A stretch of DNA of 17,296 nt, taken from the NCBI GenBank assembly GCA_910577675.1, contig CAJTOR010000005.1, forward strand, positions 28,973 to 46,268. The letters are read 5' to 3'. A program made the translations under genes and the position numbers. Under the pieces are notes generated by a model. It searched no databases. It was not told where the DNA came from and saw nothing but the letters and a program-made list of their open reading frames with translations. Positions 1 to 6,961 of the stretch are shown one piece after another (position 1 is the stretch's first letter; each line of letters starts with the position of its first letter). The stretch is from an uncultured Lachnospiraceae bacterium (GTDB lineage: Bacteria; Bacillota; Clostridia; Lachnospirales; Lachnospiraceae).

Positions 1-2
1 AG

Positions 3-434
3 TTTTGCAACGCAAAGGGTATGATTGTAAATCAATGTATCGAAGATTTTGGAAGTGGATTAAATTATAATCGGAAAAAATGGAATAAATTATTCGATGA
101 TGTTATGGGAAATAGAATAAAGACAATCGTAATCACGAATAAAGATCGATTTATCCGTTTTGGTTATGATTGGTTTGAAAAGTTTTGTGAGAAATTCAAT
201 ACTAAAATAATTATCGTAAAGAATGAAACTCTTTCACCGAAGGAAGAACTGGTTCAAGACATGATAGCAATCTTACATGTGTTTCGTTGTAGATTATATG
301 GATTAAGGAAATACATAAATCAGATAAAGGAGGACGAGGAAATTGTTAAAGAGTTACAAAACGGAAATAAACCCAAGTCCGGAACAGATACAAAAGATCA
401 ATCAGACCATCGGCACTTGCAGATACCTTTATAA
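3..434 (+). CDS. tnpA: IS607-type serine recombinase TnpA, 5' end outside window
   Basis: This is the C-terminal part of an IS607-family serine recombinase, the enzyme that cuts and rejoins the ends of IS607 elements. The reading frame is open from base 3, so the N-terminal MerR-like DNA-binding segment and the catalytic serine lie left of the window. The visible part has the family's conserved stretches: EDFGSGLNYNRKKWNKL, the TNKDRFIRFGYDWFEKFC segment of the resolvase fold, and the ending KEELVQDMIAILHVF followed by CRLYGLRKY. Its last 92 bases overlap the start of tnpB in another frame, the usual IS607 arrangement. The tail after the YGLRKY segment has a low-complexity composition, as expected where the frame is constrained by the tnpB overlap. 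Family assignment is secure; whether the whole protein is intact cannot be judged from here. Confidence 0.88.
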   Translation, partial: FCNAKGMIVNQCIEDFGSGLNYNRKKWNKLFDDVMGNRIKTIVITNKDRFIRFGYDWFEKFCEKFNTKIIIVKNETLSPKEELVQDMIAILHVFRCRLYGLRKYINQIKEDEEIVKELQNGNKPKSGTDTKDQSDHRHLQIPL

Positions 435-1512
435 TTTATACCTTTCCCAGAATAAAGAAGTATATGAGAAAGAAAAGAAGTTTGTATCTGGAATGGATTT
501 TTCCAAATGGCTGAATCATGTTTATCTTCTCGAAAATCCAGGGAAATCATGGATAAAAGAGGTCAGTTCAAAATCGGTAAAACAAAGCATTATGAATGCG
601 GAGAAGGCTTTTAAGAGATTTTTTAAACATCAAAGTGGCTTTCCAAGATTTAAAAAGAAAAATAAGTCCGATGTGAAAATGTATTTTGTGAAAACAGACG
701 TAAAAACAAGGATCCAATGTGAAAGACACAGAATCAAAATTCCAACGCTTGGATGGGTAAGGTTAAAAGAAAAAGGGTATCTTCCCGTTACAAAGTCGGG
801 GAAAATGATAAAAAGTGGTTCGGTATCCTGTAAGGCAGGAAGATATTATATATCTGTGTTAGTTGAAGAAAAGGAGCAGGAAAAACCGCAGTTAAATGAT
901 TTTGGTTTGGGAATTGATTTAGGTGTAAAAGAATTTGCAGTTATAAGCAATGGGAACGTTAAGAAAAATATTAACAAAACAGAAAGAATAAAGAAGCTGG
1001 AAAAGAAATTAAAACGGGAACAACGCTGTCTTTCGAGGAAATACGAAGACTATAAAAAGCGTTCCAAAAAGAAAGGAGAAGCTACTAGACAAAATATTCA
1101 AAAACAAGTCTTAAAGGTACAGAAACTTCATCAAAGAATGGATAATATGCGTACAGACTATATCAATCAATGTGTAAATGAGATCGTGAAAACCAAGCCA
1201 TCTTATATCACCATAGAAGATTTGAATATAGAAGGGATGATGAAGAACAGGCATCTCTCAAAAGCAGTTGCTTCACAGAAGTTTTATGAGTTCCGGACAA
1301 AGTTAAAAAATAAATGTGAAGAAAACAGTATTGAATTAAGGATTGTTGACAGGTTTTATCCATCCTCGAAACGGTGTCACGGTTGCGGACGTATAAAGAA
1401 AGATTTAAAACTTTCTGACAGGATATATCAATGCGAATGTGGGTATGAAGCAGGCAGGGATTACAATGCAAGTCTTAATTTAAGGGATGCAAAAACTTAC
1501 AAAACAGCATAA
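343..1512 (+). CDS. tnpB: TnpB RNA-guided nuclease of an IS607-type element
   Basis: This is a full-length (389 aa) TnpB, the transposon-encoded RNA-guided nuclease related to Cas12. The start is TTG at 343, supported by an AGGAGG ribosome binding site at about 329-334 and by the family N-terminus (LKSYKTEINPSPEQ). An N-terminal helix-turn-helix-like region is followed by the RuvC core: Asp192 in GLGIDLGVKEFAV (RuvC-I), Glu292 in TIEDLNIEGM (RuvC-II), a zinc ribbon with Cys345, Cys348, Cys364 and Cys366, and Asp373 in GRDYNASLNL (RuvC-III). All three catalytic acids and all four zinc cysteines are present, so the nuclease looks intact. It overlaps tnpA by 92 bases and is probably translationally coupled to it. 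The gene is AT- and lysine-rich compared with the housekeeping genes to the right, consistent with horizontal transfer. Confidence 0.95.
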   Translation: MLKSYKTEINPSPEQIQKINQTIGTCRYLYNLYLSQNKEVYEKEKKFVSGMDFSKWLNHVYLLENPGKSWIKEVSSKSVKQSIMNAEKAFKRFFKHQSGFPRFKKKNKSDVKMYFVKTDVKTRIQCERHRIKIPTLGWVRLKEKGYLPVTKSGKMIKSGSVSCKAGRYYISVLVEEKEQEKPQLNDFGLGIDLGVKEFAVISNGNVKKNINKTERIKKLEKKLKREQRCLSRKYEDYKKRSKKKGEATRQNIQKQVLKVQKLHQRMDNMRTDYINQCVNEIVKTKPSYITIEDLNIEGMMKNRHLSKAVASQKFYEFRTKLKNKCEENSIELRIVDRFYPSSKRCHGCGRIKKDLKLSDRIYQCECGYEAGRDYNASLNLRDAKTYKTA

Positions 1513-1655
1513 GGAAGCATTTGTAAGTATGTACCGATGGCTTAGTCGGGAAATAACGACTGTGGAGTGTAGAAGAACCTGCGAGTAGACTGATCTTTGG
1601 ATCGTCAAAAGCATACACGGTGAAACAGTAAGAAATGTTTGTGAAAACTTTCAAT
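1513..1655 (+). ncRNA. putative TnpB omega RNA (reRNA) scaffold and element right end
   Basis: The bases after the tnpB stop are noncoding and rich in short hairpins, for example AGTCG/CGACT (1544-1548 with 1557-1561) and GATC/GATC (1592-1595 with 1600-1603). TnpB guide RNAs are known to arise from the 3' end of tnpB and the element's right end, with the guide taken from the flank just past that end. The scaffold probably ends near AAAACTTTCAAT (about 1644-1655), because recognisable remains of the next gene begin only a few bases later. The 5' limit probably lies inside the tnpB coding sequence. The exact right end is inferred, not proven. Confidence 0.6.
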
Positions 1656-1663
1656 ATCTCGAT

Positions 1664-2283
1664 ATGGGTATATTTATCCATATTTTGAGTAGCAGATGAC
1701 CTGTCTGACATCCGCACTGACAGTCTGGTTTGGCGAGAAGATTGAATACATTGCAAGTGAGAATAAGGAATATCGGAGTGAAGATGGTTTGCGGATTATT
1801 CCTACCAAAACGACAGCGGATGTAAAGATTACGGACTATGACTGTGTGATTTTGCCAGGGACAATCAACCCGTTGCCTGCATTGTTTGATGAAAAGTTGA
1901 TTGAATTTATAAAGAGTGGAAGCGGTTCTAATATTGTTTTTGCAGCAATTTCCTCGTCGCCAATTTTATTATCCAAAGCAGGAATTCTAAATGGAAAGAA
2001 GTTTACTTCTGGATTTTTTATGCAGATGGCAGATGTTTTTGATTTTGTTGAGAAGGATAATTTTATACACAGGGGAGTTGTGGAAGATGGAAATGTTATA
2101 ACGGGAATTGGCATGTTTTTCAGGGAATTTGCGGAAGCTGTTCTGAGAAGATTTGAATATGATATTGGTGACAATTTCATGCGTTATGCACCGGATGAAT
2201 ACACGGAGGAAGAACTGACATTCTACTGGTTCGATGATGAATACCAGGAATTTCTGGAGGAATTGAAGGAATACACTGCATAG
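1664..2283 (+). pseudogene. DJ-1/PfpI family protein, damaged at its 5' end
   Basis: From 1696 a 195-codon frame encodes a DJ-1/PfpI-type (class I glutamine amidotransferase-like) domain: the DYDCVILPG strand, then an AAISSSPILLSKAGILNGKKFTSG segment and a long helical C-terminus ending FWYDDE-like (TFYWFDDEYQEF). The N-terminal strand is broken. An ATG at 1664 starts MGIFI, which fits the family's first strand, but that frame stops after 11 codons. The 1696 frame read backwards gives GYIYPYF and then meets a TAG at 1690. At least one frameshift or small deletion therefore lies at about 1675-1695. The nucleophile-elbow cysteine expected in active members is replaced by serine (AAISSSP), so even the ancestor may have been inactive as a hydrolase. 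The IS607-type right end lies just upstream and probably separated the gene from its promoter and ribosome binding site. Confidence 0.7.
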
Positions 2284-2479
2284 GGGTAAATTCACAGTAG
2301 TTCGCAGTTGGTTAAAAAGTAGTGAAAAAGATTGCAATTCTGAGTGAAGCAGTTCGTTGATACTTAGTTTCCGGGCTATTAAGCGGGAAGCACCTGCCTC
2401 TATTACAAAGTATAGGCTGAAAGTATGTCACTTGTGCAGATAAAGATAAATCGGGATCTGTAACCATAGGGGATAATTA
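2284..2479 (+). other. noncoding stretch with possible IS200/IS605-like end remnant
   Basis: No gene is supported here. A segment near 2369-2435 (GCGGGAAGCACCTGCCTC, followed by an imperfect hairpin GCCTCTAT/AGTATAGGC) resembles by eye the right-end and omega-RNA hairpins of IS200/IS605-type elements of Firmicutes. It could be the scar of a second, lost element. This resemblance is from memory of the motif pattern and is weak. Confidence 0.25.
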
Positions 2480-2808
2480 ATGAATAACAGGCATTTGTTT
2501 TTAACTTCAACTGGATTAACAAAAGAATTGAAACGGATGGTGCCGTCCTGTGTCGTGAAATGGTTCGAACGGGATTTGACAATGTGGTTGGACAAGCTGT
2601 AAACGATGGTCTTGTGTATGTTGGAATCAGTGCGGGGAGTATGTTTGCAGCAGGCAATTTTGAGGGTGGATTGCGTATAATACCCAATTCTTTAATACCA
2701 CATTGGAATGGTGATAAGCTAATGAGTATGCCGATGGATAGTGGGGAAATTCAGCTTGCAGATGGGCAGGCGGTTTATATTGAAGGGGACAATATTTATC
2801 TAATTTAA
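2480..2808 (+). pseudogene. peptidase S51 (dipeptidase E-like) remnant, internally deleted and frameshifted
   Basis: Two pieces of one peptidase S51 family gene remain. The ATG at 2480 gives MNNRHLFLTSTGLTKELKR, matching the typical N-terminus of dipeptidase E-like proteins. From about 2540 a different frame gives LCREMVRTGFDNVVGQAV, then VYVGISAGSMFAAG, which carries the GxSAGS nucleophile-serine motif, and a C-terminus with IPHWNGD and a final VYIEGDNIYLI strand. Family members are usually about 200-240 aa. Here roughly half of the protein between the first strand and the serine elbow is missing, and the pieces are in different frames, so the gene is dead. An 82-codon frame from 2560 could still be translated, but it lacks the fold's first half. 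Confidence 0.75.
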
Positions 2809-2821
2809 GGGGGATCATGAT

Positions 2822-3562
2822 ATGGAACCTATTTATTCAATTAACTTTTCGGCGCTGAATGCGGAAGAAAGAGTGGAATTTATGGATGATCTGCGGGATT
2901 CCATGAAGGCCAGTTTTCAAAAAGAGCCTTTTTCAAAAGAACTTTTGGCGCATACTTTGATTTTTACCCGCTGGTGGAACTCCTATAAGCATATGGCTCC
3001 GGCGGAACCTACCCCAGAGATCTTGGAAACCGCAATAGAGTTGTTGTGGGATTATCAGGAGAAAAAATGTTCATTTGATGTCTTTGCAAGGTTCCAGAAA
3101 AGTTTTTCTGATTCTACCCTGGAGATTTGGGCGGGGGATGACGGGGAGCTGAATGAAGATCCGGAAAGTGATGCTTTTTACCGGAAGTATTTTGGAGAGT
3201 GGGATGCAATGTCCTACAATGTATTTCTATACGATTTATGTACTGTGCTGGAGGAGGCTGTTTCCGGGAAAATCACATGGGATGCTGTGGAGGGTGTAAT
3301 TGATGGGGATATTGGGGATACCATGATTGACTTTTTTGAAACAGTTTATAAAAATGATTCCGGGGGTTATGATTCCTGCGATCTTGACCGTAGGAATAAA
3401 GAGATATACAATACCAAAACATTTGCCCGTGTGATTGATTTGCTGCAGCAGGATATGCGAGTTGCTTTACAGGACTTGCCGCTTTCTGTGCTGCGTGAGC
3501 AGTATCGGGATGAATATCTGTTTTCGCCGGAGGAGAGCGCAAAAATCAGTGATTACCGGTAA
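2822..3562 (+). CDS. acidic protein of unknown function
   Basis: This is a complete 246-codon gene that I do not recognise. The start is ATG at 2822, with a G-rich ribosome binding site (AAGGGGG) about 8 bases upstream; an ATG at 2817 is out of frame. The protein is soluble, strongly acidic and predicted helical, with many Glu/Asp and aromatic residues (FTRWWNSYKHM, FYRKYFGEWDAMSYNVFLYDL). It has no signal peptide, membrane segment or obvious catalytic motif. Acidic helical proteins of this size are common among immunity-type and other accessory proteins, but that is only a compositional impression. It follows the S51 remnant by 13 bases and precedes a small frameshifted gene. It is one of the few genes of this accessory stretch that remain open, which hints at retained function. 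Confidence 0.7.
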   Translation: MEPIYSINFSALNAEERVEFMDDLRDSMKASFQKEPFSKELLAHTLIFTRWWNSYKHMAPAEPTPEILETAIELLWDYQEKKCSFDVFARFQKSFSDSTLEIWAGDDGELNEDPESDAFYRKYFGEWDAMSYNVFLYDLCTVLEEAVSGKITWDAVEGVIDGDIGDTMIDFFETVYKNDSGGYDSCDLDRRNKEIYNTKTFARVIDLLQQDMRVALQDLPLSVLREQYRDEYLFSPEESAKISDYR

Positions 3563-3577
3563 ATTTGGGGATGTTTC

Positions 3578-3816
3578 ATGGAAGTGAGAAGTAAAATAAA
3601 AAATGAATGTTGTGAGGAAGAATTAGAAGAAATGATCGTTACTATGATTAAGGTAGGGTTTTGGTCAAATGAAAAGACTTTGATGGATTGCTTGAAGTTA
3701 TAAAAACACTTCGCAAAGAATTTCAGAATACAGGGAATCAGGAAAATTTCCTTAAATTAAAGTCCGCTTTTAGATCATTAAAAAGCAGGGGATTGTCGTT
3801 CAAAAATAGAGATTAA
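3578..3816 (+). pseudogene. small hypothetical gene with a frameshift
   Basis: The ATG at 3578 opens a 41-codon frame (MEVRSKIKNECCEEELEEM, then IVTMIKVGFWSNE) that stops at 3703. The next frame, open from 3673, continues in the same style (KDFDGLLEVIKTLRKEFQ, ending SFKNRD) and stops at 3814-3816. Joining them near 3670-3680 gives one helical protein of about 80 aa, so a single-base indel is the simplest explanation. No family is recognised. It begins 15 bases after the unknown acidic gene and may have been co-transcribed with it. Confidence 0.45.
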
Positions 3817-3876
3817 AAATATTAAGTGGGATAAGTATTATACTGACAGCAAATAAATTGGATAATATTTCAGATG

Positions 3877-3918
3877 AGGCGGTATAGCTCCGACTACAAG
3901 GGCTGTACCGCCTTTTTT
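3877..3918 (+). terminator. Rho-independent terminator
   Basis: A 12-bp stem (AGGCGGTATAGC with GCTGTACCGCCT, one G-U pair) and a 13-base loop are followed directly by a run of six T. It closes the accessory transcript. It lies 65 bases past the 3' end of the convergent MATE gene, but no matching T run is seen for the minus strand. Confidence 0.9.
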
Positions 3919-3982
3919 AGTTCCTATGTACTTTGCCGTTTTGGCTGTATATCTTAAAGGAAATTGATTTATTTGTTAATCT

Positions 3983-5317
3983 TCAATATCCGTACCGTTT
4001 CTGGTACTTTACCAAAAACGCCGCTGCCATCACTGTTCCCAGCAATTCCGCTACCGGTGTCGCCAGCCATACGCCGGTGACACCGCCCAGCAGGAGTGGC
4101 ATGATCTGGATGCTGGCGACCGTAAACAGGAAGGAGCGGGAGAAAGCCAGTACAGCGGATACCACCCCGTTGGATAAAGCGGTGAACATCCCGCTTGCAA
4201 AGACATTTAGCCCCACGAACAGCAGCGCAATGGAGCACAGCCGATTTCCGGTTACTGCCAGGGTGTAAACCGGGCTGTCCGGGCTGGTAAAGATACCTAC
4301 CAGAGGGGTTGTTACCAGAATTGAAACCACGGTGCAGAGGATGGAGGTGCCGATGATAAATCGGACGCTGAATGATACCAATTTTTTCAGCTTCTCATGG
4401 TTCTGTTCCCCGTGGTAGTAGGAAATCATGGGAGCCACACCGTAAGAGTAGCCGATGAACAGGGCACTTACGAACATTAGTACATACATAATAATAGTGA
4501 TGGCGGCTACACCATCTTCACCCACATATTTAAGCATTGCCAGATTAAATAGCAGTGTAGTGATACCGGATACAAGGGAGGTGGCTAGTTCCGACATCCC
4601 ATTGGTGGAGGCGTGGAACAGCACGCTGCCACGAAAGACGGGTTTCTGGAAGTGGAGCAGATTTTCCTTTTTGCTAAATACCAGGAAACCCACAACGGCA
4701 GTGATGGAATAGCCTAGACCGGTTGCGATGGCAGCGCCCTGGATGCCCAGATCAAAAAGGGCAATCAGCACATAATCCAGGATAATGTTGGTCACGCCGC
4801 CTGCCACGGTGCAGATCAGGGACAGCTTTGACTTGTCGGCGGCAATCAGGTAGAGGGAGAAGTTGTACATGAGCAGGATGGGGATGGTAAAGAGCAGGTA
4901 ATTGCCCAGGTAGGTATGGCAATAGCTAAATACCGCAGGGGATAATCCTATGGTTCCAAGCAGCTCTTCCATAAAGCCGTAGCCCAAGAGCATCATAACG
5001 GCTCCCACAACGGCATTGGTGAGGATCAGCAGGGTGAAGTCCTGTCTGGCTTCCGCTTCCCTGTGCTCTCCCATTTTCCTCATTACCACAGCGCTGCCGC
5101 CGGTGGCAAGCATCCCGGATATTGCCGTGATCAGGGCGATGGCTGGGGCGGTGAGATTGATGGCAGATAGAGCCTCCATACCGACCAGGTTGGAAACAAA
5201 CAGCCCGTCCACCATGGTGTAGAAGGTGTTGAACACTGTCATCACGATGGTGGGAAAGGCAAAGCGCAGAATGTTTTTGCCGGTGACCGGCAGATGATAC
5301 GAGTCTAGTTTTTCCAT
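3983..5317 (-). CDS. MATE family multidrug efflux transporter
   Basis: This 444-aa membrane protein is a MATE family (NorM/MepA/DinF superfamily) antiporter, which exports drugs or metabolites across the inner membrane using an H+ or Na+ gradient. It has the typical N-terminus (LPVTGKNILRFAFPTIVMTV, then FNTFYTMVDGLFVSNLVG), two bundles of about six transmembrane helices, and the second-half repeat start SELATSLVSGITTLLFNLAM. The start chosen is ATG at 5317 because an AGGAGG lies 6 bases upstream; the frame is open further 5' but that part crosses the promoter region and the divergent gene. It is transcribed away from a MerR-type regulator with a GyrI-like domain, which strongly suggests drug-inducible export. 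The substrate cannot be read from sequence. Confidence 0.93.
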   Translation of the reverse strand: MEKLDSYHLPVTGKNILRFAFPTIVMTVFNTFYTMVDGLFVSNLVGMEALSAINLTAPAIALITAISGMLATGGSAVVMRKMGEHREAEARQDFTLLILTNAVVGAVMMLLGYGFMEELLGTIGLSPAVFSYCHTYLGNYLLFTIPILLMYNFSLYLIAADKSKLSLICTVAGGVTNIILDYVLIALFDLGIQGAAIATGLGYSITAVVGFLVFSKKENLLHFQKPVFRGSVLFHASTNGMSELATSLVSGITTLLFNLAMLKYVGEDGVAAITIIMYVLMFVSALFIGYSYGVAPMISYYHGEQNHEKLKKLVSFSVRFIIGTSILCTVVSILVTTPLVGIFTSPDSPVYTLAVTGNRLCSIALLFVGLNVFASGMFTALSNGVVSAVLAFSRSFLFTVASIQIMPLLLGGVTGVWLATPVAELLGTVMAAAFLVKYQKRYGY

Positions 5318-5354
5318 AAATAACCTCCTATTTTGATCGTATTGTGATTTGGAC

Positions 5355-5409
5355 TTGCAAATCTCCTTAACATAGAGTATCATAAACCATGTGGTTACCA
5401 CGCAGTCAA
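5355..5409. promoter_or_regulatory. divergent MATE/merR promoters with MerR-type operator
   Basis: On the minus strand, TTGACT (5409-5404) and TATGAT (5384-5379) are separated by 19 bp, the over-long spacer characteristic of MerR-activated promoters. That spacer contains the dyad GTGGTTACCAC (5391-5401), a likely regulator binding site. On the plus strand, TTGCAA (5355-5360) and TATCAT (5378-5383) are 17 bp apart and fit a normal promoter for the regulator gene. The two -10 boxes share five base pairs, so the promoters probably exclude one another. Confidence 0.75.
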
Positions 5410-5438
5410 GAGAAATTTTTAATTTTGGAGGAAATTTT

Positions 5439-6287
5439 ATGGAGCGGGAAAAAAGCTGGCTGACCTCTGGAGCCTTTGCTGAACTTTGCGGCACGACCAA
5501 AGAAACATTGCGGCACTATAAGGATATGGGACTCCTGCTGCCGGCTCATCGGGGAGATAATAATTATTCTTACTACGATGTGGAGCAGTTCTATGATTTT
5601 TATGCCATCTCCATCTTCCGACAGACCGGAACGCCCCTGGAGGAGATCGGCCGCTGCCTGGAGCGGCAGAGTGTCAGCGAAACGGCAGCCCTGCTGCGGG
5701 AACAGCGTTTTAGGCTGGAGGCGGAGCGCCGAAAACTGGAACATATGGATTTTGTGCTATCCAGCGCCCTGCACAATCTAAAGTTACAGTCAGGATCGGA
5801 TCTGATTCCAAGGACTGCTTGGTTTGAACAGGAACATTTGCTTGCTTTGCCGGTGGAGGAACTGGAGGAGCTGATGGTTCCAACCGCAAGCGAGGACGAA
5901 ATGTTGATCGTCGTGCTGGAGCGATGTCAGGCGCTGAGCAGTCAATATAAGATACAAACGGATTTCATGCTCGGGGCAATCCACCCACCTGTAAGCCGGG
6001 GGACACCCGGGGAGATCAGCCATCTCTATACCCGGGTTAAAGAAAAGGCGGACTTTCCCTATTATAAGGAGAAGCCCGCCGGGCGGTATTTGTATCTCTG
6101 CTGTCGGGGGCGCTGGGATATTTCTGCGGGTTATGCTACTCTCTGGCACTATATCCGGGAGCAGGGTCTGGAAACCACAGGAGATTTCTACGCCTGTGAT
6201 CTGGCCGGCTTTATCCTGAACTCGGTGGAAAAAAACGCGGCATCCATGATCTCAGTACGGCTGCAGGAATCCTCAGGATTAGAATAA
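5439..6287 (+). CDS. MerR family regulator with GyrI-like effector domain
   Basis: This 282-aa transcriptional regulator combines an N-terminal MerR winged helix-turn-helix (about residues 5-75: SGAFAELCGTTKETLRHYKD, then a wing ending YYDVEQFYDFYAI), a dimerisation coiled coil (about 85-115, EQRFRLEAERRKLEHMDFVL), and a C-terminal GyrI-like/BmrR-type ligand-binding domain (about 130-280) with KPAGRYLYLCCRG and FYACDLAGFILN strands. Such proteins bind hydrophobic or cationic drugs and untwist 19-bp-spacer promoters. The start is ATG at 5439, 8 bases after a GGAGG; earlier in-frame starts fall inside the operator. Its neighbour is a divergent MATE pump whose promoter has the expected 19-bp spacer, so it is probably that pump's drug-responsive activator. 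Confidence 0.9.
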   Translation: MEREKSWLTSGAFAELCGTTKETLRHYKDMGLLLPAHRGDNNYSYYDVEQFYDFYAISIFRQTGTPLEEIGRCLERQSVSETAALLREQRFRLEAERRKLEHMDFVLSSALHNLKLQSGSDLIPRTAWFEQEHLLALPVEELEELMVPTASEDEMLIVVLERCQALSSQYKIQTDFMLGAIHPPVSRGTPGEISHLYTRVKEKADFPYYKEKPAGRYLYLCCRGRWDISAGYATLWHYIREQGLETTGDFYACDLAGFILNSVEKNAASMISVRLQESSGLE

Positions 6288-6342
6288 ATCTTTATTATAT
6301 CGTTTTTTCGCCAAAGGAAATTCGTAAACCTGTTACTTCCTT

Positions 6343-6391
6343 ATATCCCTATGCTGCTATCGCAGGTCAGAGGGGGAAGCCCACCTGACAC
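6343..6391 (-). repeat. hairpin repeat element, copy A
   Basis: Read on the minus strand, this element runs from GTGTCAGGTGGG through a CCCTCTGAC arm to CTGCGATAGCAGCATAGGGATAT. It matches copy B at 9736-9788 in the GTGTCAGNTGGG arm, the CTGAC arm and the terminal CATAGGGATAT. The arms can pair (GTCAG with CTGAC). It lies in the 3' untranslated region of the MerR gene. Confidence 0.6.
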
Positions 6392-6440
6392 TGCTGGTGA
6401 TGATTGGCATACATAAAAATTTGTATCGGAAGTATTTTCT

Positions 6441-6470
6441 AAACGCACCTTGATGGAAGGTGCGTTTTTT
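6441..6470 (+). terminator. Rho-independent terminator after the MerR regulator
   Basis: A perfect 11-bp stem (AAACGCACCTT with AAGGTGCGTTT), a 5-base loop and a run of six T form a strong terminator for the MerR transcript, about 155 bases after its stop. The A-rich 5' flank of the stem gives only a short T run on the other strand. Confidence 0.9.
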
Positions 6471-6961
6471 CTGTTAAAGAGCTATCTTGTTGGATTAATC
6501 AGCTTTTTATAAATGTTTTTTATGGACTTATTTTTTCTTATATTTTTATTATTCTATTACTAATCAAGCGAAAATAAATATGTGTATGTTTCGAAAAAGA
6601 AAAAACTGTCTATTTCCTACACTCCTGCTTGAAAAGTTAATAATAAGTTGTTGTGTATACTTCTATATCACCGCAAAACATAAAGCTCAGTGCTGTCTTT
6701 TCCCTGTTATAATGGGAGGCGATGGCAGTCAGGAATTTTAGGGATGGTTGCGCATACCGCGGGGAAAGCTTTCAAAATTGTAAGGAAAATCGATATTTGT
6801 TTGATACAAAAAATGAAAAAGTTCGTGTATTATAGATTTATTGAAAACAGCAGAATTCCAAAAGAGTGCCGGGGAGTGTTTCCGTATGTAATACGAAATG
6901 GAAAATATTTACAATAAGGCGCGGCACAGGAATTTTGTAAAATCTTAATAAGGAGAATGAT
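6471..6961 (+). promoter_or_regulatory. AT-rich upstream region of the ABC operon
   Basis: No gene is supported in these 491 bases. The region is much more AT-rich than its surroundings. A plausible -10 box TATAAT with an extended TG (TGTTATAAT) sits at 6705-6713 without a good -35 box, which would suit an activated promoter. A perfect palindrome GAAAGCTTTC lies at 6764-6773. A 75-codon open frame at 6690-6917 has no ribosome binding site and no protein-like pattern. The first gene of the operon has a clear AAGGAGA ribosome binding site ending 5 bases before its ATG at 6962. Confidence 0.4.

Noticed and set aside
5318..5500. N-terminal extension of the MATE gene
   Set aside because: It would run through the promoter region and into the divergent MerR gene; AGGAGG just before 5317 fixes the start.
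6690..6917. 75-codon open frame before the ABC operon
   Set aside because: No ribosome binding site, atypical composition and it lies in the likely promoter/leader region.
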